The notes: a model not told the origin generated them from the letters alone. Shown: positions 45,147-54,641, numbered from the stretch's first letter. The stretch: 64,000 bases of DNA from Rhizobium oryzicola (GCF_030504645.1 NZ_JAUKWQ010000004.1:62001-126000); one strand, 5' to 3'. Made by a program: numbers and translations.

Positions 45147-45866
45147 TTATGCTTGTGTTTGCGGTGGAAACCACCATTCGGTAAAGCCCGCCAGTGCAAA
45201 GCCCACAATGAGAAGCAGGATAGCTACACAGCGCGTCACACTCTCCAAAAGCTTTGTCACCGGAGAAACAGCGTCATTGGTTCCGTCGTGGGCCGTGGGC
45301 CCGGCGACGCCCGCCCCCGGCGACCCTACGGCCTCCAGCAGTCGCGATAACCCGGCCGAAAATTCAGCTCGATCGGGCTGGCTTGCAATCAGGTCAAGAA
45401 AGCCAGTGGACCAGCCACGTCTATCCGGCTCGCGCGCGCTCAACGCTTCAGGTACATCCATTTCCCGAAAGACTACCCCCATGTGATGAAGGGCATTGAC
45501 GACAGGATAATAAAACCTGTTGTCAAAAACGTAGAGTACCGCCGGTCCCGATGCGTTCACGAGCGCTGCCGCGATCGAGCCCGCATCCGCTCGGAATGGG
45601 GGAAGGCCAGGTCGCAGAACAAGAACATGATCTCCGAGGAGATCGAACCTCAAAACACCCGGATCGCCACGGCGAAACAGCATCACGACCCGGTCCTGCC
45701 CGCTCAGCGCCTCCCGCTCCTCCACCCGAAATAGCCGCGCTTGCGCATGCGCCCGCTCATCACGGTCAGCTGAGCCATTTTGCCAGCCCAGCAGAAAAAG
45801 CAGGAAGCAAGTGGCGAAAACATTGGCAGTCAGATCCGCGACGACGGCAAAGTCAAATCGCCACAT
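45147..45866 (-). CDS. ExbD/TolR-like single-span membrane protein (second)
   Basis: 239 residues from the ATG at 45866, 2 bases after the preceding stop. One N-terminal membrane helix carries an Asp at its start (AVVADLTANVFATCFLLFLL, about residues 8-27), as in ExbD/TolR/MotB proteins, where this Asp conducts protons. The rest is a periplasmic-looking domain, and a second hydrophobic helix (CVAILLLIVGFALAGF) sits at the C-terminus. The family call is by topology only. Immediately downstream of another ExbD-like and an ExbB-like gene. Confidence 0.55.
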   Translation of the reverse strand: MWRFDFAVVADLTANVFATCFLLFLLGWQNGSADRDERAHAQARLFRVEEREALSGQDRVVMLFRRGDPGVLRFDLLGDHVLVLRPGLPPFRADAGSIAAALVNASGPAVLYVFDNRFYYPVVNALHHMGVVFREMDVPEALSAREPDRRGWSTGFLDLIASQPDRAEFSAGLSRLLEAVGSPGAGVAGPTAHDGTNDAVSPVTKLLESVTRCVAILLLIVGFALAGFTEWWFPPQTQA

Positions 45867-45868
45867 GG

Positions 45869-46369
45869 CTACTCGTCCTGTCGAAGACGCGCCAGCAAGG
45901 CGCGACATGGGCCTGGATCGAGAGGCGTTTGAGTAAAAGCACAATCCTCATCGAGCCTCAGCCGACGCACTTTGGACAAGCCGACACCTGCAATCAGATT
46001 TTCAAAAAGGAAAGCGCTCTCCCCGCCACCGCTATCAATCACCAGAAGAACAGAGCGATGCGCCGCTTTGCCCGAACGAAGCCTCGTCAGCAGGGCAGCG
46101 TTACCCGGAATGGCATCCCGCTTGACGACGAGCTTCGGTTCCGAACGCTCCGCGGGCAGCAAAAGGCCCTCGCGCCTTGCCAGAACCTGCAGTTCCGCAT
46201 TCTGCTCATCACGCCAGACGTGGTTGTTTACCCGCAGACCGATACTCAACAGCATGGCAACAAGAAAGGCTGCACCCAGCGCCAGGAAGAGGTCACCGAT
46301 CGGAAGCTGCATAAAACCTGCATCGGCATGTTCAAAATCATCATCGGCATCGTGAGCGCCGCCCTTCAT
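45869..46369 (-). CDS. ExbD/TolR-like single-span membrane protein (first)
   Basis: 166 residues from the ATG at 46369, which overlaps the ExbB-like stop as ATGA. An acidic N-terminal tail of about 20 residues is followed by one membrane helix, GDLFLALGAAFLVAMLLSIG, with an Asp near its cytoplasmic end, the hallmark position of the proton-carrying residue in ExbD. A soluble C-terminal domain of about 110 residues follows. Assigned by topology plus linkage; the sequence is otherwise diverged. Confidence 0.6.
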   Translation of the reverse strand: MKGGAHDADDDFEHADAGFMQLPIGDLFLALGAAFLVAMLLSIGLRVNNHVWRDEQNAELQVLARREGLLLPAERSEPKLVVKRDAIPGNAALLTRLRSGKAAHRSVLLVIDSGGGESAFLFENLIAGVGLSKVRRLRLDEDCAFTQTPLDPGPCRALLARLRQDE

Positions 46370-47481
46370 GCCGGGCTCCTTGCCCGCGAGACAAGCACGA
46401 TATGACGTGCCGCTGCCAGCAGCTCCGCTTCCCATTTGTCCACGAGTGCAACCCCCAGCGATGCCAGCAGGCCACCCAGAAGACCAAGCAACGTCGTTTC
46501 GAATTGCAGCCCAAGGCCGGCAAGACTTTGCCCCAGGTTCGCGCCGTTCTGCTGACCGCCTTGGCTATCCAGTCCGGCAATAGCGATGGCAAGACCAATA
46601 ACTGTGCCGAGGAAGCCGAGGAGCGGCAAAAAGCTGAGAAGCGTGCGGATGAAACGCCGGGAGGCGCGATGGATCGCCTCGATGGGCGACTGGACAGTTC
46701 CGCACGATGACGGAAACAGCGCATCAAAAGCAACCGCGCGTATGCGAGAATGCGCCGGCAAAGCAGTCAATACCTCGCCCAGTTGCCCGGACACATTGGA
46801 TCCGTCTTCGACAGAACGCCGCAAGGCATCGAGGTCAAGCCGCTCCCGCCAGAGTGCCAGAACCACATCAAGGAGGGCTGCGCCAACCGTCATGAAGACG
46901 ACCACGATTGCCGCGTGAAGAGGGCTTCTTGCTGCCAGCGCACGCCGCAACACGCCAATTGGATCATGGGCGGGTGTCCCATCTGCGGCACCGATAGCAG
47001 CATAGAAAACCAGTGTGAGAGAAAGCCCCAGAAGCAGTGCGGAACAGAAGGATTGTGCGCCCGGCGGGCGTCCGTTGAGATGCCGCCAGAAGGCGACGAA
47101 CCGCAGACGATTAAGCTCGGTAATCAGCCGCGAGGAGAACAAAAGCACGAGGCATTGCGGCCAAATCAAATTGAGCTCGACCATATCTTCCAGCGTGTGT
47201 CCGGCAGCAAGCGCGGGCACCCAAGGAACGGCCAATGCAGCAATTGCGGCAACAAGACTGCCGAGTGTCAGCGCCTCGTGACTTTCCAAAGCAAGCCCGA
47301 TGTTCATCAATCCCACGGCAGCACCGACTGCCAGGAAATAGGATGTCGGCGCAGCGGAGCCGAAAACTGCAGCATGACAAAGAACTGCCGCGGTAAGCGC
47401 CACGACAGGGATAAGCAGCCTCGGCGAAGGCCAACGCCATACCGAAAGCACCGTCCCGTCAAGGTTCGGACCTGGGCTCAT
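46366..47481 (-). CDS. MotA/TolQ/ExbB-family proton-channel protein
   Basis: 371-residue inner-membrane protein. The C-terminal 90 residues hold the family core: FLPLLGFLGTVIGLAIAI followed by GLQFETTLLGLLGGLLASL, the counterpart of TolQ/ExbB channel helices. At least four more hydrophobic segments lie in the N-terminal half, making it longer than ExbB (about 245). The start overlaps the SctV stop as ATGA, tying its translation to the export gate. Canonical Ysc loci have no such gene, to my knowledge. Confidence 0.82.
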   Translation of the reverse strand: MSPGPNLDGTVLSVWRWPSPRLLIPVVALTAAVLCHAAVFGSAAPTSYFLAVGAAVGLMNIGLALESHEALTLGSLVAAIAALAVPWVPALAAGHTLEDMVELNLIWPQCLVLLFSSRLITELNRLRFVAFWRHLNGRPPGAQSFCSALLLGLSLTLVFYAAIGAADGTPAHDPIGVLRRALAARSPLHAAIVVVFMTVGAALLDVVLALWRERLDLDALRRSVEDGSNVSGQLGEVLTALPAHSRIRAVAFDALFPSSCGTVQSPIEAIHRASRRFIRTLLSFLPLLGFLGTVIGLAIAIAGLDSQGGQQNGANLGQSLAGLGLQFETTLLGLLGGLLASLGVALVDKWEAELLAAARHIVLVSRARSPA

Positions 47482-49604
47482 TCGGCAGCCAGATGCGATA
47501 CGGCGTTATGGAGCTTGATCCGCTCAAGCGGCTGGATATTGGCGGTCGGCGACAGCTCCTGATAGGACAGGACAGCCGTTGTGGGGAAGTCACGCTCAAC
47601 AACCTTTCGCATGAAGCGGCGGATGTCCATCGGCGCCAGAATGACCGGTGAAATCGCACGGGGCGCAGGGTTGCCTGCGACACTCCGTATGGAGTCGATG
47701 ATCTGACGATGCACATCGGGCGCCAGGGCAAGATAGGAGGCTCCACTGGTCTGGCGAATTGCTCCGCGCACGGCATCCTCAATTTCCTTGGCAAGCAGGA
47801 AGGCGGGGATCATGTTCTGTCCGCCGGAGAACTTGTGCGTGATGTAGCGACTGAGGGCACCGCGTACATATTCGGTGAGCATGATGGGGTCCTTTTCGCG
47901 CTGTCCCCAGGTAACCAAGGCTTCGAGAACGGTGCGCATGTCGCGGATGGAAATGTCCTCCGAAACAAGCCGCTGCAGCACGTCGGTGATGGTGGTTACT
48001 GGCAGCAGCCGCGTGACTTCCCGGGTGAGCTCTCCAAAATTCTTCTGCATCTGGTTCATCAGGAACATGGTTTCCTGCACACCGATGAACTCATGGGCAT
48101 GCGCCTTCAGCACATGGGCCAGATGAAAGGTCAGCATGCTGGACAGTGTCATCACCTGGACACTCGCCTTTTCCAGGATCGGGAGATATTTGACCTGAAC
48201 CCAGAGCGACGGCGTTCCCGGCAGGAAATCATCGCCCCTCTCGAAAGGGACGCCAAACATCTTCAAATTCGCTTCCGTCTCCCGGGCGATGAAGTAGCCG
48301 GGCCGGGCAGCGCCTGATGCCACCGGAATTTCGTTGACGAGGATACGATACTCGCCATCCCGGAGGTTCTCATTGAGACGAAGATTGATGCCGGGGAACG
48401 GAACCCCGAGATCGAAATAAAGCGCTCTCCGCACGCGTGCGACCTCCCGGTCAAGCTTGTCCGGCCTGATCGACGAGCGTACGGACGCCGCAATGTCGAC
48501 AATCAACGGCACGGTCAGTGCAAAGGTCACAGCCTCGACGGGCGCGTCGTCTTCCTCCGGAAACTTGGGAACCTGCCCCTGCGGTGCAAGAGCCGCGGCA
48601 AGCGCGGGCATTTCACCTGACCGTTCATTGCGTCCGACGGCCTTTCGATTGCGCATGGAGACGAAGCCGCCCCCACCCACCACAAGGGCAAGCATGGCAA
48701 AAACCATCGTCGGAAAGCCCGGAATGACGGCGAATATGCAGAGGATGACGGCCGTAATCAGCAAGGCCTTCGGCTCATACATCAGCTGACTGCCGATATC
48801 GCTGCCGAGATTGTCGTTTTCCTCGGACGAAACGCGCGTAACGATGAAGCCCGCCGTAATGGAAATAAAGAGCGCGGGTATCTGCTGGACGAGGCCATCG
48901 CCTATGGTCAATAGGGTATAGACTTGGCCGGCATCCGCAACGGGCATCCCCTTCTGAAGCGTGCCAATCGTAATGCCGCCAATCATGTTCACAGCAATAA
49001 TGATCAGGCCGGCGACCGCGTCGCCCTTCACGAATTTCATGGCGCCGTCCATGGCGCCGTAAAGCTGGCTTTCCTTTTCCAGTTTGCCGCGCCGCCGCTT
49101 TGCCTCTTCAAGATCGATCAGCCCGGCGCGCATGTCGCTGTCGATCGACATTTGCTTTCCGGGCATCGAATCCAGCGAGAAGCGCGCTGAGACTTCTGCG
49201 ACACGTTCCGAGCCCTTGGTGATCACCATGAAATTGACGATGGTCAGGATGAGGAAGATGACGACCCCGACCACAAGATTGCCGCCGACCACGAACTTGC
49301 CAAAGGTTTCGACGATATGGCCGGCATTGGCGTGCAGCAGGATCAGCCGTGTCGTGGAGATCGCCAACGCCAGGCGGAAAAGCGTTGTGATCAACAGCAG
49401 TGACGGAAAGGACGAAAGCTGCACTACGTCCTTGAGATAGAGCGCAACCATCAAAAGAATGGCCGATATAGTCAGGTTTATACCGATCAGTGTGTCGACG
49501 ATGACGATCGGTAGCGGCAAGATCATCATGAAGACGATACAGACCAACAAGAATGCCAGGAATAGGTCATTCCGTTTGGATAGGGTGTGCAGGAAGCGTT
49601 GCAT
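47478..49604 (-). CDS. sctV: SctV export-gate protein
   Basis: 708 residues, FlhA/YscV family: eight N-terminal membrane helices, then the cytoplasmic nonameric ring. Landmarks include FPSLLLITTLFRLALAIST, SIDSDMRAGLIDLEEAKRRR (the conserved cytoplasmic FHIPEP-type loop) and TIGDGLVQQIPALFISI. Couples export to the proton gradient. Start at 49604 because TGAGGAAAT lies about 10 bases upstream; a frame to 49667 exists. Downstream genes overlap. Confidence 0.96.
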   Translation of the reverse strand: MQRFLHTLSKRNDLFLAFLLVCIVFMMILPLPIVIVDTLIGINLTISAILLMVALYLKDVVQLSSFPSLLLITTLFRLALAISTTRLILLHANAGHIVETFGKFVVGGNLVVGVVIFLILTIVNFMVITKGSERVAEVSARFSLDSMPGKQMSIDSDMRAGLIDLEEAKRRRGKLEKESQLYGAMDGAMKFVKGDAVAGLIIIAVNMIGGITIGTLQKGMPVADAGQVYTLLTIGDGLVQQIPALFISITAGFIVTRVSSEENDNLGSDIGSQLMYEPKALLITAVILCIFAVIPGFPTMVFAMLALVVGGGGFVSMRNRKAVGRNERSGEMPALAAALAPQGQVPKFPEEDDAPVEAVTFALTVPLIVDIAASVRSSIRPDKLDREVARVRRALYFDLGVPFPGINLRLNENLRDGEYRILVNEIPVASGAARPGYFIARETEANLKMFGVPFERGDDFLPGTPSLWVQVKYLPILEKASVQVMTLSSMLTFHLAHVLKAHAHEFIGVQETMFLMNQMQKNFGELTREVTRLLPVTTITDVLQRLVSEDISIRDMRTVLEALVTWGQREKDPIMLTEYVRGALSRYITHKFSGGQNMIPAFLLAKEIEDAVRGAIRQTSGASYLALAPDVHRQIIDSIRSVAGNPAPRAISPVILAPMDIRRFMRKVVERDFPTTAVLSYQELSPTANIQPLERIKLHNAVSHLAAE

Positions 49605-49703
49605 CGGTAATGATTTCCTCAGGCGTAAGGCGCGCGGCCGAACGCTTCCCATCAAGGCATAGACCAAACCGGTTGATGACAGGCAGTTGATACCCCGGTC
49701 ATG

Positions 49704-50837
49704 TCACACATCCACGCGAAGACGGCTGCGGCCCGGTTGGATTTGTGGCTCTTGAATGGTCAACGATTCCAGAGTGGAGAGTTGTAATAAAAGATCGACC
49801 GCAGCCATCAGCAGTGCATCAACCAGCTTTGATTGATCCGTTCGTTCCGCATCATCCTGACGCGCGGTGCGCAGCTGCGTCTGCGCTGCCAGAGTGGGAC
49901 CGTTTTCCTCTTGAATGAAGGATGCATCGGCTTTGGCAGCCGCCTGAAGAATGTCCGAGAGCAGTCTGTCAACGGCAGAATTTTCCGCCACATCATGGGC
50001 AGATTGGCTGACTTGCAGTGCATTGATAGATGCAAAGACCGTGGCAACGTTTGCGGCAATTGCCATGACGGCCTGGTTGATGTCGGAGATCCCGGGGATG
50101 GCGTTTGCCGCCGCGTCATAGTCCTGGATCTTCGTCACCAGCAACACGTCATTGGCTGCCAAGGCGGACAGCGCATTCGAATAGGCATCAGGGCCTGCCA
50201 ACGTCGTTATCTGCAGATTTACGGCAGCGAGTTGATCAGCCACCGACTTGCTGCGATCGCCATCAGGCAACCGGTCCAGTTCCCGTTGAAGAAGCGCTGC
50301 AGTTTGTGCAAGCGCCGTTTGCGCAAGGGACACCATCTCCGATTTGAGGTTTGCAAGCTGCGGCGCAACCGCCGCCTTCTGATCCGGATCCGTGATGGCT
50401 TCCAATGCAGCGATCTGCTCGGCAATAGACTGCTGTTTGGTTGCTATATCTGATTGAAGCTTGGCAGCGTCAGCCTTCGCATCCAGTTCCGTCTGGCGCT
50501 GCGCAACCGCGCTATAGGCAGTGAGCGCATCCACGACCGATCCCATCGCCAGCCGCGCCTTCTCAGCCTTCGCCTCGTCCGAGATGTTTTGAAGCGTCAA
50601 CGAAGCCTCTGCCAACAGGACGGAAATATCGCCTGGGGATTGGGCGCGATAAAGCCCCGACAAGCCAACACTGGAATTTGGTCCGCCCATCAGCGCCAGC
50701 GCGGCTGCTAACTGATCTTCAACAGAAGAGGTGACCAGCCCGGAAACGGCCTGTGCTGGACCGACAGGCGTTACGGCGTCAGGCGTAACGATCTGGGGCG
50801 CGATTGGCGCATTGGAAATCGAACTGACAGAGGACAT
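49704..50837 (-). CDS. Unknown T3SS-linked helical protein, possibly secreted
   Basis: 377 residues from the ATG at 50837 (GGAGAAGGG upstream). The N-terminus is Ser/Ala/Pro-rich and unstructured (VSSISNAPIAPQIVTPDA), like T3 substrates. The body is Ala/Gln-rich helix with coiled-coil character between about 120 and 200. No membrane segment. Lies between the other unknown gene and SctV in the translocator operon. Could be a secreted component or effector; no family recognised. Confidence 0.6.
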   Translation of the reverse strand: MSSVSSISNAPIAPQIVTPDAVTPVGPAQAVSGLVTSSVEDQLAAALALMGGPNSSVGLSGLYRAQSPGDISVLLAEASLTLQNISDEAKAEKARLAMGSVVDALTAYSAVAQRQTELDAKADAAKLQSDIATKQQSIAEQIAALEAITDPDQKAAVAPQLANLKSEMVSLAQTALAQTAALLQRELDRLPDGDRSKSVADQLAAVNLQITTLAGPDAYSNALSALAANDVLLVTKIQDYDAAANAIPGISDINQAVMAIAANVATVFASINALQVSQSAHDVAENSAVDRLLSDILQAAAKADASFIQEENGPTLAAQTQLRTARQDDAERTDQSKLVDALLMAAVDLLLQLSTLESLTIQEPQIQPGRSRLRVDV

Positions 50838-50940
50838 GGTCCCTTCTCCACACTGCTGTTCTCGGCACACTAATTCTTTAGGCGTTCGCCACTTGTGCCG
50901 AATGCAACGCGGTGATCCGGTTAGCGCCCTAACCGGCTTG

Positions 50941-52068
50941 CTATTTCAAGTGCAGCCGCTGGCGCGATCCACTCTCGCCGTCAGATGCCAGATCTTCCAG
51001 ACGCTCAAGCTCCGCTCGCAACAGGGCCACCAAGTCCTCCGTCACTGCCAGGAGAAAATCCAGCGCCGCCAGCAACTTTGCGCGCTTCGCACTTGCCTTG
51101 AGTATGCGAAGCAGCTTCTCCAGCGACTTCGGCGCGTTCAATACCTTGCCGATGCTGAGCAGCAGGTCACGCTCCACATCGGATAATTCCTTTTGTTGCT
51201 GAACAAAGCTGGCAACAACAGCGGGAACGCCTTCGATCGGGCGTGGTGGAGGCCAGCCGGGAATCATGGCGGCATTCAAGATGAAGGAGGCGATGATACC
51301 AGCTCTTTCGACCTGAAATGGCTGCATCTGTTGCTGCGGAGGCGTAAGAGATACACCGTCAGCCCCATCACGCTCATCGGTCAGAAGGTGCTCAAGAACG
51401 GAAACGAGATCTAATAAGGCCAGGCGTTCGTCCAGCTTGCCTCTCTCCTTCTCCGAGGCTGGAGCATGCATCGGATCCAACGAAGGGTCGGCATCTCGGC
51501 CGATTGACGCATCTGGAGGTCCTAAGCCTACCGTCAAAGCGGGGAGGTCAAGGAAGGGGTCGGATAAGGTCGAAATATATTGCGCTGAGCCTCGACTGGC
51601 GGGGTCGAGCGTTGAGACGGTGAGATTTGTCGAGGCTGGCGACGATAGCTCGGCTGCATCCACACCCGACGGGGCCTGGGTGGTGCCATTAACCTCAGCG
51701 GACCGCGTTTGTGCATGTCCGATACCCTCAGACGTCAAGCGAGCATCGAAAGAGCGAGCATCCGCCGGCACGGTACTTGAGTTGGCCAGGGCGAACTTCT
51801 TCAATGTCTCCCGGATCGCGTTATGCGCCTCAGGCCTCTGGGCATCTGCAAAAGGGCTCCTCAGACCTGCGAGCCCGACCTCGGAGGAACGAGATTCATA
51901 TTTATCGACCTCAATGACAGAAAAATCAGTCAGCGTGCTCCTGTGTGAGGGATCATCTATCTTGGGCAAATCCGGGTCAGTCACACTGGGTGCGCTCCCG
52001 CCGATATTCTGTCCAATCAGCAAGAGCAGGTCCCGGATAACAGAACTGGGAATTCCGCCAATCATCAT
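50941..52068 (-). CDS. Unknown T3SS-linked protein
   Basis: 375 residues. About 200 N-terminal residues are Ser/Pro/Asp-rich and look disordered; the C-terminal part is helical (AGIIASFILNAAMIPGWPPP, then DVERDLLLSIGKVLNAPKS and KRAKLLAALDFLLAVTEDL). The disordered-plus-compact plan recalls ruler or FliK-like proteins, but SctP is already present, so this is only a thought. ATGA overlap with the TPR gene upstream shows coupled translation. Confidence 0.6.
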   Translation of the reverse strand: MMIGGIPSSVIRDLLLLIGQNIGGSAPSVTDPDLPKIDDPSHRSTLTDFSVIEVDKYESRSSEVGLAGLRSPFADAQRPEAHNAIRETLKKFALANSSTVPADARSFDARLTSEGIGHAQTRSAEVNGTTQAPSGVDAAELSSPASTNLTVSTLDPASRGSAQYISTLSDPFLDLPALTVGLGPPDASIGRDADPSLDPMHAPASEKERGKLDERLALLDLVSVLEHLLTDERDGADGVSLTPPQQQMQPFQVERAGIIASFILNAAMIPGWPPPRPIEGVPAVVASFVQQQKELSDVERDLLLSIGKVLNAPKSLEKLLRILKASAKRAKLLAALDFLLAVTEDLVALLRAELERLEDLASDGESGSRQRLHLK

Positions 52069-52658
52069 GGACGCTGCCCGAGGGCAGAGACAACGGTCTG
52101 TAAGCGCTTAGCTTGGTCCACCACAACCACAGGGATTGTTGCATCATTCAGCCTGAAGAAGACATCCAGCGTGGTGCGAGCGGCGTCCAGACGATGTTGA
52201 ACAGCGAAAACGTCCGCGAGGTGGAAATAGGGTAAAGCCCAGTTCGGGCGTAGTCTTGCGGCTACGGCAAAGGCTATCTCCGCAAATGATAATCGCCCGC
52301 ATGCGCGCAGTGATACCCCGTAAGCCACCCAGAAGTCCGCCACGCGACCGTCGAGCGTACAAAGTGCCCTGAAGAGGGGCTCTGCGCGTTCCGGACGTCC
52401 TGCAGAAAACCATCGGCATGCGCGATCGTAAACCGCATCCGCCAGCGCGTCTGGCAGTCCGAGTGCAGCACCGACCGGCTTGCCGGCCTTTAGTTCCTCC
52501 ATGAAAACCGTTCCGTCCAACCCCCGTGCGGCAAGGCCCACTTCAACCACCTCGCCAAATGTTTCAGCTTCCCTCCGTTCTAGACCGAAAAGCGCGGCGA
52601 GAAGATCGACATCAGCAGCTTGGCCATGCAGACCAGAACCGGAGGCGTTAGGTGGCAT
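52065..52658 (-). CDS. TPR-containing T3SS chaperone-like protein
   Basis: 197 residues from the ATG at 52658 (GGGAGAG upstream; a GTG at 52676 is less likely). TPR-like pairs: CRWFSAGRPERAEPLFRALC, FWVAYGVSLRACGRLSFAEI and PYFHLADVFAVQHRLDAA. The plan matches class II (SycD/LcrH) chaperones. One of three TPR genes in the translocator operon. Client not known, perhaps the adjacent unknown protein. Confidence 0.65.
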   Translation of the reverse strand: MPPNASGSGLHGQAADVDLLAALFGLERREAETFGEVVEVGLAARGLDGTVFMEELKAGKPVGAALGLPDALADAVYDRACRWFSAGRPERAEPLFRALCTLDGRVADFWVAYGVSLRACGRLSFAEIAFAVAARLRPNWALPYFHLADVFAVQHRLDAARTTLDVFFRLNDATIPVVVVDQAKRLQTVVSALGQRP

Positions 52659-52697
52659 GTGGCTCTCCCGAGGCACGGGGTTGCAATCACTGTGATA

Positions 52698-53147
52698 TCA
52701 GGCCGCAGATGAGGCTGCCCGTATGGCAAGAAGACGCTCGGCTTCTGCTGCGATTGCACCGGCGCCCCGTTCCCGGTCCAGCTTGATAGCCATGCTCAAG
52801 TCTTCCTGCGCTTCGGCGTCATAACCGGCCATGAGACACGCGCGGCCGCAGAGAAAATAGCCCCGGGCATCCTGGGGTGCCATCGCGATCAGAACCGAGG
52901 CGGCCTGAATGACCAATTCGTGTTGCTCAAGCTCTGCTGCGCATTCGGCGAGCCCAAGCTGGATGTTGATGTCCGCCGGATCACAGAGCGCCAACATGGC
53001 GAACATCCGCAGGGCTTCGGGACCTTCCCCCCTTCGAAGCATCGCTGTGGCCGCGGCGACGCCGATGGAGAGATCCCCCGGCTTCAAGCCCAGGGCTTCC
53101 AGAAAGATTGTGTTGTCAAAGGCCGCAGCCTGCGAAGAAAGGCTCAT
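52698..53147 (-). CDS. TPR-containing T3SS chaperone-like protein
   Basis: 149 residues. TPR pairs: TAMLRRGEGPEALRMFAML, QLGLAECAAELEQHELVIQA and FLCGRACLMAGYDAEAQEDL. SycD/LcrH-like in length and layout. Lies 35 bases after the class I chaperone gene and 39 bases before the next TPR gene. AAGGA ribosome site. Confidence 0.68.
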   Translation of the reverse strand: MSLSSQAAAFDNTIFLEALGLKPGDLSIGVAAATAMLRRGEGPEALRMFAMLALCDPADINIQLGLAECAAELEQHELVIQAASVLIAMAPQDARGYFLCGRACLMAGYDAEAQEDLSMAIKLDRERGAGAIAAEAERLLAIRAASSAA

Positions 53148-53182
53148 GGCGAGGATCCTTCAAGTTGAGCATGTGAGACCGG

Positions 53183-53668
53183 TCAGGGTCTGAAAATGAG
53201 AGCTTGTTCGAAACCGGGTTCGGAGGGATTCGAGGTCGGCGGTGCGGTGCGTGCCACACCGCCGACTGGTTGCGCCGCGCGGTGGATTTCAATACGGCGC
53301 AACACATCTTCGATCCGCGAAACAAGACCTTCTGGATCGCGATCGAAGTATGGAAAATGGGCTTCCACACAGACCATGTCGCGGCCATCCGGGCTCGGCT
53401 TGATATAGGTGCCGACTTCGATATCGATCAGCAGACCCGCATTGACGCGCAGGATTTGATCAATCGCCGCTTGTCGCTGCACCGGATCTTCCGGCAATAG
53501 CCCGGCAAGCGCTTCGATACGCAGCAGGCCGCGGTCGTCATCGGCGAGATCGACGGCGGTTCCCTCGATACGCAGCCGCACGCTGCCCGATCCATCAAAA
53601 CGCGGCTCGGGCAGGCTCAGGCGTGCGAACAGGCGTTGAACAGCCAGCCGAAAAGGATCGTCGCGCAT
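53183..53668 (-). CDS. Class I (CesT/SycE-type) T3SS chaperone
   Basis: 161 residues from the ATG at 53668. An opening helix (FRLAVQRLFARLSLPEP) and strand pairs SVRLRIEGTAVDLAD and GRDMVCVEAHFPYFD, with a final helix VSRIEDVLRRIEIHRA, match the CesT family. It lies between the pore-forming translocators and two TPR genes. The C-terminal 30 residues extend beyond the usual fold. Client unknown. Confidence 0.65.
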   Translation of the reverse strand: MRDDPFRLAVQRLFARLSLPEPRFDGSGSVRLRIEGTAVDLADDDRGLLRIEALAGLLPEDPVQRQAAIDQILRVNAGLLIDIEVGTYIKPSPDGRDMVCVEAHFPYFDRDPEGLVSRIEDVLRRIEIHRAAQPVGGVARTAPPTSNPSEPGFEQALIFRP

Positions 53669-53678
53669 CAAGTTCCTC

Positions 53679-54614
53679 TTACGCACGGGTGATCGCGCGC
53701 ATCTGCTCAACTTCGGTGTCGTTGAGTTCCTTGAGGAAATTGATGATGGCGGCCATCATGTCCTTCAGGTTCTGCTGGATCTCCTTGGCAACGTCTCCCT
53801 GCTGAGCCGCCGTTGTTGCCAGTGCCGATTTTTCCTCCGCTTCGGCATCGTCAAGTTTTGCCTGCGCATCGAGTATCTTGGAGGCGCTCCCCGATAGGTT
53901 CTGGACGGATTCGCCCAACGAATTGAGGATTTGGTTTTGCATCTGCGCCACATTTGCCTTGGCTTCCGCGATCTTGAACCGATCCTCATAGGCGACCTTC
54001 TTCGCAGACAGCTTCATCGCCTTGGCCTCGCCGGCAAGATCGCCCTGAACGTTTCCAAGTTGGCCTATCTTCTTGTCAGCGCTATGCACGCCCTTGGCAG
54101 ATGTCGACATGTCCTTCACAGCACTCATCTGCTGCTTGAGGTTCATCAGTCCAATCGACGTGCTCATTGCCGCCGAGACCACCGTCAAAACCAGCGACAT
54201 GATGGCGCCCTCCATCATCTTTTCGGCAGCCTCGCGCATCTCACTGGCCTGGCCTTGCATGGCAGCCTTTTGCTCTTCATAGGCGGCAGTGCGGTTCTCC
54301 AGCGCATTCTGACGCTGCTCGGCTGCGAGCTTGATCATGATTGCGCCGATCAGCTGCGAGATGGAACCACCAGCCCCTCCTTCCAGCATTGCCATTGCAT
54401 CCGCCAGTCGCTGCTCGGCACCGGGTGGCACTTTTGTGGAACCGCCCGTCCCCAAAATATTGCTGCTTCCGTCCGCAGCAACCGGGGGCGTCATACCGCT
54501 GCCGGCAGCATTTCCGAGACCTGCCTGTTGCGCATTGCCCACATCCTGACTGGCGTCGGTGCCGGCCAGACTGTTCATCCCGGGGGCGTTTACCCCTAAA
54601 CCGTTGATACTCAT
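53679..54614 (-). CDS. sctB: SctB minor translocator (YopD/IpaC-like)
   Basis: 311 residues. One hydrophobic helix (AIMSLVLTVVSAAMSTSIG, about 138-156) sits between an Ala/Gly-rich N-terminus and a long coiled-coil C-terminus ending in an amphipathic helix (DMMAAIINFLKELNDTE). This single-pass plan, directly after the SctE-like gene, marks the second pore subunit inserted in the host membrane. Secreted through the needle; expected to bind the SycD-like chaperone at 55951-56514. Confidence 0.78.
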   Translation of the reverse strand: MSINGLGVNAPGMNSLAGTDASQDVGNAQQAGLGNAAGSGMTPPVAADGSSNILGTGGSTKVPPGAEQRLADAMAMLEGGAGGSISQLIGAIMIKLAAEQRQNALENRTAAYEEQKAAMQGQASEMREAAEKMMEGAIMSLVLTVVSAAMSTSIGLMNLKQQMSAVKDMSTSAKGVHSADKKIGQLGNVQGDLAGEAKAMKLSAKKVAYEDRFKIAEAKANVAQMQNQILNSLGESVQNLSGSASKILDAQAKLDDAEAEEKSALATTAAQQGDVAKEIQQNLKDMMAAIINFLKELNDTEVEQMRAITRA

Positions 54615-54641
54615 GGTCGCTATCCTTGCTTCAATTGCGCA

